From NCBI RefSeq assembly GCF_016097555.1, contig NC_054706.1, forward strand, positions 44,270,265-44,334,264: a stretch of 64,000 nt of DNA, given 5' to 3'. The notes under the pieces are model-generated. The model had not been told where the DNA came from. It saw only the letters and a program-made list of their open reading frames with translations, and did no database searches. The stretch is from Gigantopelta aegis (lineage: Eukaryota > Mollusca > Gastropoda > Neomphalida > Peltospiridae). Made by a program: the position numbers and the translations under genes. Below, one piece after another: positions 55,220-64,000 of this stretch (its first letter is position 1; each line of letters opens with the position of its first letter).

Positions 55220-57874
55220 CTGTAAGCGTCGAGGGGGATGAAACTGGAATTAACGACTACCTGGCTGGGTCTGTTGATGGTGACCTGTCAGTAACCCATA
55301 GCGCCGAGCTGGCACTAGCTCTTAGTGAGGCACTTGCTGAAGAACCCAGTGATGAAGAAACCATATTTGAGTCAGTTGTCTTAGACGATGAAGATGAAGA
55401 CCTTGATGAAGATCAAGACACTGACAACGACGATGGGAACTTCAGCGATGAAGAAACACAATATGAAGAGGAACTGGAGCCTGAGGGCAGCAAGCACAGC
55501 AGTGTTGATCCAGGATCCAGAGATAATGGAGAAAACGCCGACAAACAAGGAACCAGTGAAAACAAAGACCAGACCAATGAACGTGGAAATAAAGTATATG
55601 GAAACATAGTTAGTTGGATTAGAGGTACAGCTAATGATGATATATCTGAAGGAAGTAAGAACGAAGTTAATACAAAATACGAAAGTAAAAGCATCGAGGA
55701 GGATGGTCTAACCAGTGTAAATAAAGATGAAACGACTAAGGATGAAGACAAAGTAAATAAGCATAAGGTTGGAAATACTGAGGATGAAAATGAAACTAGT
55801 GCTAATGAAGGTGAAAATACCGAGGAGGATGAATTCATTCAGAATGACGGTCAAAATACTGAAGATGATAAATTCATTCAGAATGACGGTCAAAATACTG
55901 AAGATGATGAATTCATTCAGAATGAAGGTCAAAATACTGAGGATGATGAAATTGTTCAGAATAACGGCCAAAAGACAAAGGATGATAAATTCATTCAGAA
56001 TGACGGCCAAAAGACAAAGGATGATAAATTCATTCAGAATGATGGTCAAAATACTGAGGATGGTGAAATTGTTCAGAATGACGGCCAAAAGACAAAGGAT
56101 GATAAATTCATTCAGAATGACGGCCAAAAGACAAAGGATGATAAATTCATTCAGAATGATTGTCAAAATACTGAGGATGGTGAAATTGTTCAGAATGACG
56201 GTCAAATGATTGAGGATGGCGAAATCATCCAAAATGATAGTGAACGTGAAATCAGTGAGAATGGAGGCCATAACAACAAGAATACAAACAAAGCCAATGA
56301 CAGCGCCGGTAAAACCAACATGAATAAAGGTGCAAACAATGTTCATGGAGGTAAAATCAAGAAGAATCTAAATGAAAACTCTCATAGTGCGAAAAAAGGT
56401 GGATTTGAAGCAAAGAAAGTTAACGGCAGAAACACTGCTAATACAAATAAGGCCAATCGTGAAAATAAAATCATTGGCAGTGGAAATGAAAACAGCAAAC
56501 AAAAAAGTAAAATCAATGGACATATAAAGAAGACCATTAATAATGAAAGTAAAAACATTGTTGGTGCAAAGAAACCCAGAGTGAATAACGGTAAAAACGC
56601 GACAGCAAATAAAACCAATCAGATTGCAAATGAAAAATCTGACAGGACAAAGCAAGCCAACATGGCCAACATGAAAAAAAGTAAAAACAAAAAAGGTGAA
56701 AATAAAACAAAGAATAAAAGCAAAAATGCAAATATAAAGACTGAAAATAAGGCGAGTAAAGAAAAAAGTGGAAACAAAAAAGGTAAACATGAAGGCAGTA
56801 CGAATAATGAGGTTAGCAAAACTAAGTCTACCAAGTATGTCAAGGCAAACACATTAAACAAAAATCAAACCAGTGGCAATAAACGTGATAAACAAAATGG
56901 CGCACCAAAAGCATTAGGAAATGAAAAAACAAAACAAGAGATTCAAAATGCATTGGCTAAAGAATATCTTGGACTTGCCAAGCTAAAAAAGCAAATTCAG
57001 AAAAAATTAGAATACATAAAGAATGTCGTCATTGGGGACGCGGAAAGTGATAATACAAATATAAGCGGCGCAACAAAGAATGTTGCCAGTGTGAGAAACA
57101 AAAACGGATATACTAATAAAAAAGTCGTGCTTGACAAACCTGTGATTGTTATTGAAACGGATAAGCCACCGGAGGTGCCGAATAAGCCACCGAAGTCGAG
57201 TGAGTCAAGGCGACTGGTGCATAAATTGGTTCATAGCATACTGGGACCCGAACACAAAGGGCAGAAACTACGAGGACTAACGGAGGCAAGAGTTATATTA
57301 CAAAAATTAATTCGCAGAATAACAGCCACCAAAGAGAACAGCACCACTGCAAAAACTAAGAAAAGCCACCGGGAGCAAACGAAACATCACCATAAAATGA
57401 CTGTTTTGGCGAAACAAATCACTGTCAATGAAGAAACCAAACCAGAAAAGCAAAGAAAGAAAAGACAACTACCTGTATTAGAAACATTGCTCAGCACGAA
57501 ATCTCAATCTCAAGATTTCATGAACAATAAAGTGAAGCAAGATGATTACAAGGAAATAAAAATACACTTTATACCGAAAGAGGAAGGCGGTGATTTTTCT
57601 AATGCACAAGGTCAATACAGTTCCATACTATCAACAGGTAAAACACAGGCTAATAATGCCTTTAATAATGATGATGATGGAAGAACAAGACGTAAACGAG
57701 CAGAGACAAGTGTAATCGATGAATATGGTGATGATTCCAATGAAGATTACTTCGTGGCGATTGGAACAGAACCTGGTGATAAGGTAGTCGAGGTCGACCC
57801 TGAGACTGTGGAGTATGAGGGATCTGTAAACGATGATATGGTTCTTGAATATATAGAGGAAGACGCAAATTCAG
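55220..57874 (+). CDS. TSP1-precursor exon 3: acidic, repeat and Lys/Asn-rich regions
   Basis: 2,655 nt, acceptor TTTCAATCAG, donor G then GTAAAA; one open frame throughout. It begins AVSVEGDETG right after the RPKR site. Residues 45-248 are Asp/Glu-rich. At 55831-56220 there are ten 39-bp units coding EFIQNDGQNTEDD-like 13-mers. Residues 390-760 are mostly Lys, Asn, Gly and Ser with NKTNK-type motifs. RKKR (790-793) and RRKR (868-871) follow. The frame stays open past the donor to 58050, but the spliced form leads into the TSP1 domain. Long antisense and +2 frames over the repeats are by-products. Confidence 0.88.
55831..56220 (+). repeat. Ten 39-bp coding tandem repeats
   Basis: Period exactly 39 bp, unit GAATTCATTCAGAATGACGG plus 19 nt. 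Two unit types (NTEDD and KTKDD endings) alternate as if pairs had been duplicated. An eleventh, partial unit follows. Confidence 0.93.
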
Positions 57875-58081
57875 GTAAAACAACTCACTCAGATAGTTTA
57901 GTGGTCATAGACTGTGTCCAGACTCAAAACGTTTGCAGTCTCAAGACATTAACTTCATTTTTGTTTGTACGATACTTTATTAAAGGGACTGTGCTGAGTT
58001 TGCCGCGTTGTAAGATGCTTACGACAGATTTAACATTTTGTAACGACTAGTATTACATATTAAATATAATTTCTTGTTTAG

Positions 58082-58114
58082 AATATGAAGGTGTTTCTGA
58101 TCGTCCTAATATTT
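58082..58114 (+). CDS. TSP1-precursor exon 4: micro-exon
   Basis: 33 nt, acceptor TTCTTGTTTAG, donor GTAAGT, phase 1 in and out. It encodes YEGVSDRPNI. It is short, but both splice sites are strong and the phase matches both neighbours. Confidence 0.8.
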
Positions 58115-58342
58115 GTAAGTAGCCCAAACTGGATTTGGTTACTCAATAATTTCGTGCACAGGATCAAATTATTTTAGGAAATAAAATAAAGTTTGACCTA
58201 GAACGATCAGAAACACGTTTAATATACAATAACTAATATTTGTTTTAGAAAAATGTATTTAATATGTAATTATAATCGTTTAAACGTCTGTTGGTTAACA
58301 TCATCTTAATAATCGTCGAAAATCAGGATAGTCCTTTTTAAG

Positions 58343-58545
58343 TATGTTTTGTTTAATGACACCACTAGAGCACAATTATTTATTAATCATCGGCCATTGG
58401 ATGACATTTACATTTTGTAGTTTTGACATATGATCTTAGAGAGGAAACCCGCTAAATTTGTTTCCCCATTAGTAGCAAGGAATATTTTACGTGCACAAAT
58501 TCCAATGACGGGATACTCTACCACTAGGGTAAACCCCGTCACTAA
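58343..58545 (-). repeat. SINE tail B fragment
   Basis: TTTTGTTTAATGACACCACT to CCACTAGGGTAAACCCCGTC, with the body middle deleted. Lies in the last intron of the TSP1 gene. Confidence 0.8.
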
Positions 58546-58807
58546 CCTTCTACCAGAGACTATGGCAGAGTGGCGGTGAGATCCGATATCAGACCGATGA
58601 GGTAATAGATCTAGATCTCAATAAAATCACGAGTTGGTGCGTCTAAGATCGTATCGAGCTCGTGTCATTTTTAAGGCGGAACTTACAATAAAGACAGACA
58701 CACAATAGCAGATTCTAACGGGAGCTCAGCGACCGTCCTGGGTGCACCTATTGGGTTTAGGTGTTTTGTTTGTTTGTTGTTTGTTGTCTTATCAAAACAC
58801 AAATTGT

Positions 58808-58975
58808 AGTTTGTTTTGTTTAACAACTCTTCTACAGTGTATTGATTTATCATTCATCTGTTACTGGTTGCCAAACTTATGGTAATTCTGGCATGCGGTC
58901 TTAAGACGAAACCCGACATATTTTTATACTGGCAGCAAGGTATCTTTTATGTGAACGTTCTCAATACTATCACAT
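58808..58975 (-). repeat. SINE tail B fragment, diverged
   Basis: AGTTTGTTTTGTTTAACAAC to GCAGCAAGGTATCTTTTATG; older than its neighbour. Confidence 0.7.
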
Positions 58976-59079
58976 CATTTTCTCACTTTTAAGACCCAAA
59001 TAGTCGTGGTTTAAAAATGTGCTCGTATGTCGTTAATAAAATATTCCAGTCTTTCACAAAACTGTGTCGTATCTTGCAG

Positions 59080-59234
59080 GTTATGAGAACTGGAGTTCTT
59101 GGGGGCCGTGCACTGTAACATGTGGCTTTGGACATCGTCAAAGAAAAAGGAAGTGCCTGGATTTCGAACACTGCAGATCTGGCAATGTGGAAATCACTTC
59201 TTGCAAGATGGATGGTTGTGTAGAAGACTTTTGA
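59080..59234 (+). CDS. TSP1-precursor exon 5: thrombospondin type-1 domain and stop
   Basis: 155 nt, acceptor ATCTTGCAG; ends at TGA 59232-59234. It encodes ENWSSWGPCTVTCGFGHRQR and onward to SCKMDGCVEDF. Trp 945 and 948, the CTVTCG core, the Arg ladder and six cysteines (951, 955, 966, 972, 982, 987) form one complete TSP1 repeat. Such domains bind glycosaminoglycans and matrix proteins and are often O-fucosylated at CxxTCG (family knowledge). Confidence 0.9.
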
Positions 59235-61040
59235 TATACAATCATGTTAATGCCACCAACATGATTGTTTCCTATCCTTCAAATATCTTGGCCGTAAGAA
59301 ACAGTTTATAAAATCACCTGTATTTCATGCTTTGATTATGCTGATCTTATGTCAAGTAACTCTTGCATCCAATGGGCACAGTCTCGTAAAAAATATCCAC
59401 AAAGATACTGGTCACACCATTTTTGTTGCTGTCCTGACGATATGATTGAATGGATATTACTGGCCACTCCAAGTTCAGGTTTGCGATCTTACTAAAGCTA
59501 GTGTTATTTAGTGGCTGGCAGACATTTCATTCCACCAATCAAAGCGCCACTGATTCAAGTTACAGAAGTCTAAATGCATTCTGAGTGACTGCTAACAGTA
59601 GAAGTTTGCCTCCACAGGAAATGCCTTTGGCTAATGCTGCATCTACTAACGGGGACTACAGTGGAGTGGCAGTACCATGCTATTTCAAATAAGCTAATAC
59701 TCAACGAATTTAGTATCAGATTCGTTATGAACAAACTGTTCCCGGCTGAGAAGGTTATACATTATTTTTATGATGTGTTAGTGGGTAATTAATGTATGGA
59801 TTACATACTACATATTATGTATCTATTCAACAGACCATTTGCGTGTGTGTCTGCAGTATTGTTGTTAGGGCAGAATAGCAGGGGCAGCTTGCCAAGAAAT
59901 CGGATCCCTACTGTGGGTGTATGGTTGTAGCCTTAAACCCATGTGTGGAACAACATACTGCTTAATATTATTAATGTATTTTCAATGATAAGTAAGTTTT
60001 GAAAAAACCCCGATAAACTGACAAAAAGCAAAGGATACGATCATACGGGGTCAGCTCTATGTTCCCTCAGGGTAGGGTTCCTCAGCTTTATGTTCCCTTG
60101 GGGTTAGGGTTAGGGTTAGCCGAGGGAACATAGAGCTGAGGGAACAGAGACGTGATCCCGATCATACTACACTGCCGACGTCGTCTGGGACATAGTGATT
60201 TAATTTTGCTTGTTATGTAGCCGATAATCCATAAGAATTTGCCTTTCAGAATAGCGTAGTTTCGGGGCTTTTCTTGTACTTTGCAAGTCCATAGGAGCCG
60301 GAGATTGGGGGGGGGGGGGGGGGGGGGGCAAGCACTTGAGGTCTGAAACATTTACCTTGTTTGTCCTTATATATGTATTTATCCTGTAATCCTACATAAT
60401 ACGAAAAATAAAAGAAATGTACCTAACACTGTTATTTCAAACTTTACTGTTTTATAGAATATTAAGTCCATGCTTTGTCGCCTACAATATAGTCAGATTC
60501 ACTATGTACAGATTTTAGCTTTCGTCGATATTCGTTCATAGTTTGTGGACATTTAAAAAAATTTATTGTTAAAAACTTCATAGAATCTAGTAATCAATCA
60601 GAAAACAAATGTCAAATTCTAAGATGTTAATGTGGTGGCCATCTTGGATTTTTAAAACTAAAATGAGGATTTCCCAATTTCTCTGCTTCTAAATGACCCA
60701 GAGTTATAATTCTAATGGCTAAACCTACATTTTCCGTGCCAAGGAATCAAATGGTGTTAATTAGGGAAAGGTACATATGATAATAGTGATAGTTTACAGC
60801 ACAATTCTTGAATTCTGAAGTGCGGAGAATGGAAATGTTCATGTTAAAAATCTCATGTTCGATATGATTTAAGATTCTGATTACAGGAGCCAAATTTACA
60901 TTTACATGGCCAGTGGATCAAACTGTTTTTAAATGTGATTAGACCAACCCTAATCATGTTAATTCTGAATTAATTTATTTGCAAATCGCTTTTATGATGA
61001 CCTCAAAGCGATGTTTATTTATTTGATAGCACCGAATTCA
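59235..61040. other. 3' flank of the TSP1 gene, intergenic
   Basis: Possible 3' UTR; the first clear AATAAA is at 60405. It holds the hairpin at 60053-60136 and a G run at 60307-60327. No further gene recognised. Confidence 0.4.
60053..60136. repeat. Hairpin enclosing three TTAGGG-type units
   Basis: GCTCTATGTTCCCTC and GAGGGAACATAGAGC are exactly inverted. The loop carries GGGTTAGGGTTAGGGTTAG (60102-60120) and a second partial TATGTTCCCT. Confidence 0.85.
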
Positions 61041-61229
61041 AAACACATGAAACTTTAGCTTTCCAGTAACTTTAAAAGAGAAAGTGTGATATTTCATAGG
61101 AGTGTTGTTTATAAATAGCTGTATCTATGCAATATGTTTTCAGATGCACAATATTAAAATTTCGGGGTGTTTGATATACCAAGGTGGTAAAATGAAATAT
61201 GCATGCGTTTCCATAATGTGTATTAAATT

Positions 61230-62740
61230 GGACACGGTTAAGTACTGCTAATTGCGACGACCAACTGTGATAATGGCAATTGGTGGCATACTGCAGAGCA
61301 AGTTTGGCATGTCTAGCATCCAAACTAGAGTCGTATACATCAAGTTAAAGGTTCTCCACAGGTGTTGCTCTAGAAGCACCAAGACAAAGCCTAAGACCCT
61401 GGCTGTGTATAGGAGCTAGAATCTTCAAGTAAGACTTGCGTACCGACCCCCATACGCAATGCACCCATGACAAAGTTTAGATTTAACTAAAGATCTATAC
61501 AGACGGGGCATAACCTTTCGTTTCGCTCTCTATTCTGTATTACATATAACATTTAAAATGTTATGACCGGCCTCGGTGGTGTAGTGGTTATGCTATCGGA
61601 CTTCTGGCTGGTAGGTACTGGGTTCGTATCCCACCTGAGGCAATGAGGGATTTTTCATGTCAGTACCGGCTCCAACACAGAGTGAGTGCACCGCTAGGCT
61701 CAATGGGTAGGCGATTATGGGTGTGTCTCCCGAGTGTATGACCCCATATGGTGGATGATTACCCGGCATGCACTGCAGATTCCGTATACTCCGGGCTCGG
61801 ATGATACCGAGATAGCTCAACTGACAGCAAGCGTGGAGCACGGACCTGTCAAGTAGTCCCATACCGAAATGGAAATACTGCGGCTTCACCATTCATCTCA
61901 TCATCATCCATGGTTGTAATGTCCAAAAAAATTCTTTGTCTCTGTGTTAAATGTTTGTGGCATTTAAAAAAACAACAAAACCCCAAAACAAACCTTTAAA
62001 ATGTTATGGACCTTTAAACCATTCTTTTTAATGAATTTTAGATGTGGCACAAAGGATAGCTTCCTGTCAAGTATACCCCCAAGAAATTTAGTCTCCTCCA
62101 CCACTGGAATCGGACTTTTGTCCAGAAACAGCTACAGGTGTAAATGGAGACATCTTTTCTGACTAATTGAAAGTCATTGTCAATCGCCCATTGGTGAAGC
62201 TTATTCAAACCAAGCTGCAACTGACGTTCCATAATACTCATATTGGACTAATCTGTTGTAAATCTGAAAATCATTCACATACAACGAGCAATCAACACCA
62301 GGTTTCAAATGTTGGGTGATGCTGCTAATTTTCACAGAAAATAGATTAAATGACAAGATGCAACATTGAGCTACACCCATCTCTTGCGGGTGGGTATCTA
62401 AGAAAGTGGATCCCACTCGTACCTTGAAAGACTTTATTTTTTAAAGAAACGAGATACAATCAGGTATATGACCTCTTAGTATCATGCCATTATAAACTCT
62501 TTCAAAACGCCATACTTCCACGTGGTATCATAAACCTCCAGGTAAAAAAAAAAAGACTGCTACCAAATGGTGGTTATGGATGAAACCTTCCCTAAAATAA
62601 AAATCGAATCTAACAAGAAGATTAACCGTGCTACGTCTAGATCTGAACCCTTTATTTTACGTATCCTAGTCCCAACAGAATTCAACCTGTAGACGTAGAT
62701 GATTTCTTGCTCTATCTGCTTGTTTTACGAGCCTTTGCCT
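61230..62740 (-). pseudogene. Decayed LINE reverse transcriptase, interrupted by a SINE
   Basis: On the minus strand, pieces in changing frames give VYDTTWKYGVLKE, THPQEMGVAQCCILS, LYVNDF (the YVDD catalytic box with Asp changed to Asn) and RQLQLGLNKLHQWA, then GLRLCLGAS and LDARHAKLALQYA. These are the fingers, palm and C-terminal parts of an I/Jockey-type LINE, the same class as the RNase H copy at 42231. Frameshifts, stops and the lost Asp show an old dead copy. It is split by the SINE at 61566-61994. Confidence 0.8.
61566..61994 (+). repeat. Third SINE type (head 2-like, different body), 14-bp target duplication
   Basis: Flanked by TTTAAAATGTTATG at 61552-61565 and 61995-62008. Head: ACCGGCCTCGGTGGTGTAGT (A box) and GGTTCGTATCCC (B box). 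After TCAATGGGTAGGCG the body departs completely from the other SINEs and ends in an A-rich tail. 429 bp. Confidence 0.88.
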
Positions 62741-63169
62741 GAGCACCGTAAAGGATTGGGGACAAAGGGTACGACAGGTACTTTTAAGTATCCAGCCTTA
62801 ATAGAGTCTGGAAGCAGCGGCTTGTTAAATGTAAGGATTAAAGGCGCTCAATCACAGATTTAGTGGGCCTTATTTGTTTAAATATGGATTATAAATGACA
62901 ATTACATTAATTTGAAATACCACACCTTGCTATTGTATCACCCAGAACATTTTAATTGAACCATGATTGAGGGAATCCCATGACAACCTGTGAGCAGCTT
63001 CATTTTTAAAAATTGGAACTCTTTTATCAGGAGTCTGAAACGTACGACAAACCCGAGTATTGATGAGGCTATATATACGAAAGCCGTGTAAAGTACCTTT
63101 GAATTGTATATACAGTGCACGGCCGCCGTAGAGACTTCAAAATAATTTAAAATATATTATTTCTTGACA

Positions 63170-63201
63170 ACACCCCCCCCCCCCCAAAAAAAAAAACCCC
63201 C

Positions 63202-63232
<31 letters not shown>

Positions 63233-63328
63233 AAAAACGGCGAATACGCTGAAATAAAATAATAAATAGTTGGAAATATAAACTGTTTATTATTATTATT
63301 TGTTTTATTTATTAGGTTTATTTGGTTT

Positions 63329-63361
<33 letters not shown>
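63170..63361. repeat. Poly(C)/poly(A)/poly(T) blocks
   Basis: C runs and A runs at 63172-63236 and about 31 T at 63331-63361. Possible assembly-sensitive sequence. Confidence 0.9.
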
Positions 63362-63363
<2 letters not shown>

Positions 63364-63500
63364 GGAGCAATCGTACACAGGACCACTGCGGGCGCGTTTG
63401 CAGAAATTTTAGCAGGGGGGGGGGGGTCTAGACTGAGGTGAGCAACGTTTATAGGGGGTGACACGCTCCGCCGGACAATTTATCGGGGGGGGGGGGGGGG
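63361..63500 (+). repeat. Direct repeat, copy 1
   Basis: GGACCACTGCGGGCGCGT, TTTTAGCAGG and AGGTGAGC blocks recur at 63662-63770. Unknown family, G runs inside. Confidence 0.65.
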
Positions 63501-63661
63501 GACAGAAAATAAAATTTGCTTAAGCAGGGGATTGAGCAAGCGATTATTATTATTATTTATTTTTATTTTATTTATTTTGGGGGGATGAGTGGAGAGCGAG
63601 GGTTATTTTGTTTTTTAATTTGTTTGTTGTTGTTTTGTTTTTGTTTTTTTTGTGTGTTTTT

Positions 63662-63770
63662 TTATGGAGCTCCTTACACAGTACCACTGCAGACGCGTGT
63701 GCAGGGATTTTAGCAGGGGGGAGGAGGTCTACACGAAGGTGAGCGAAGTTTACGTTGAGGGGTCCAGACA
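63662..63770 (+). repeat. Direct repeat, copy 2
   Basis: TACCACTGCAGACGCGT, TTTTAGCAGG and AGGTGAGCG; about 80% alike to copy 1. Confidence 0.65.
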
Positions 63771-64000
63771 TGTTTTCCGAAAAATGTATTACAAAAAAAT
63801 TTGCTTGTACAAGGATATGGGTATGTGCCTGCACAGACAAAAAACATTGTGGCACAATAATTTTTGCTTAATACACAACATAATGTCCTCTAACCGTACT
63901 GATCTGCGAAACTAGCTAGACTGTTAGTACTGTTCCCAAGTCATAGTTATTAATTATGCTTATCTGTAACAATAATGGTACATTGACGGTTCGAAAACAC

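Larger units (their letters stand above)
50907..59234 (+). other. Gene span: secreted multi-repeat precursor with C-terminal TSP1 domain
   Basis: Five exons (50907-50989, 53800-53863, 55220-57874, 58082-58114, 59080-59234) join in phase to 991 codons plus stop. Layout of the protein: signal peptide (1-16), short propeptide ending RPKR (41-44), acidic region (45-248), ten 13-residue repeats (249-378), Lys/Asn-rich region (about 390-760), convertase site RKKR (790-793), linker, convertase site RRKR (868-871), acidic segment, TSP1 domain (941-991). It would enter the secretory pathway and could be cut into at least three pieces. An extracellular-matrix, mineralisation or secreted-factor role is possible, but that is guesswork. 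No ortholog recognised. Confidence 0.85.

Noticed and set aside
55413-56861. Antisense and +2 frames of 78-212 residues over the TSP1-gene exon
   Set aside because: They follow from the biased codons and the 39-bp repeats of the sense frame, whose phase joins five exons.
63568-63915. Overlapping frames at the right edge
   Set aside because: Low complexity, homopolymer-driven and within a direct repeat; no domain.

Overview
The window is eukaryotic and most likely from a marine mollusc, probably a gastropod. It is AT-rich, has long introns, and contains dozens of copies of tRNA-headed SINEs, foldback MITEs and LINE fragments of a kind I associate with molluscan genomes. The phylum is inferred from repeat style and from the animal genes present; I could not confirm the species.

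Left third (about 1.5-24.6 kb, minus strand): an ortholog of MARF1 (meiosis regulator and mRNA stability factor 1). Eleven coding exons splice in phase into about 912 residues: NYN ribonuclease domain, RRM, a long disordered linker, a second RRM, and the first LOTUS-type repeats. The 3' part of the gene lies beyond the left edge. Two probable 5' UTR exons and a possible YY1-type promoter lie at 22.2-24.6 kb. The introns hold SINEs, MITEs and minisatellites.

Middle (24.6-44 kb): repeat-rich, with no ordinary host gene recognised. It contains a TTAA-flanked MITE (25.3-26.1 kb), a SINE split by a 726-bp insertion of an unclassified repeat (28.5-29.4 kb), a transposase scrap (31.4 kb), and a 3,496-bp Polinton-like element (32,465-35,960) with long terminal inverted repeats and a 6-bp target duplication. 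That element carries a TATA-driven BIR/IAP gene that looks whole. It sits in what may be a fossil Fanzor-like gene. A 5'-truncated LINE (42,231-42,990) with a 14-bp target duplication has a 3' end that matches the tail of the local SINEs.

44.1-45.5 kb (plus): a compact gene for a 392-residue protein with an internal 51-residue duplication and a PD-(D/E)XK nuclease-like motif; no family recognised.

Right part (50.9-59.2 kb, plus): a complete five-exon gene for a secreted precursor of 991 residues. It has a signal peptide, three proprotein-convertase sites, ten 13-residue tandem repeats, a long Lys/Asn-rich section and a C-terminal thrombospondin type-1 domain. Its introns hold SINEs and two tandem arrays, one of which triplicates a SINE promoter head. 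The last 4 kb contain an old LINE reverse-transcriptase copy interrupted by a third SINE type, and homopolymer-rich repeats.
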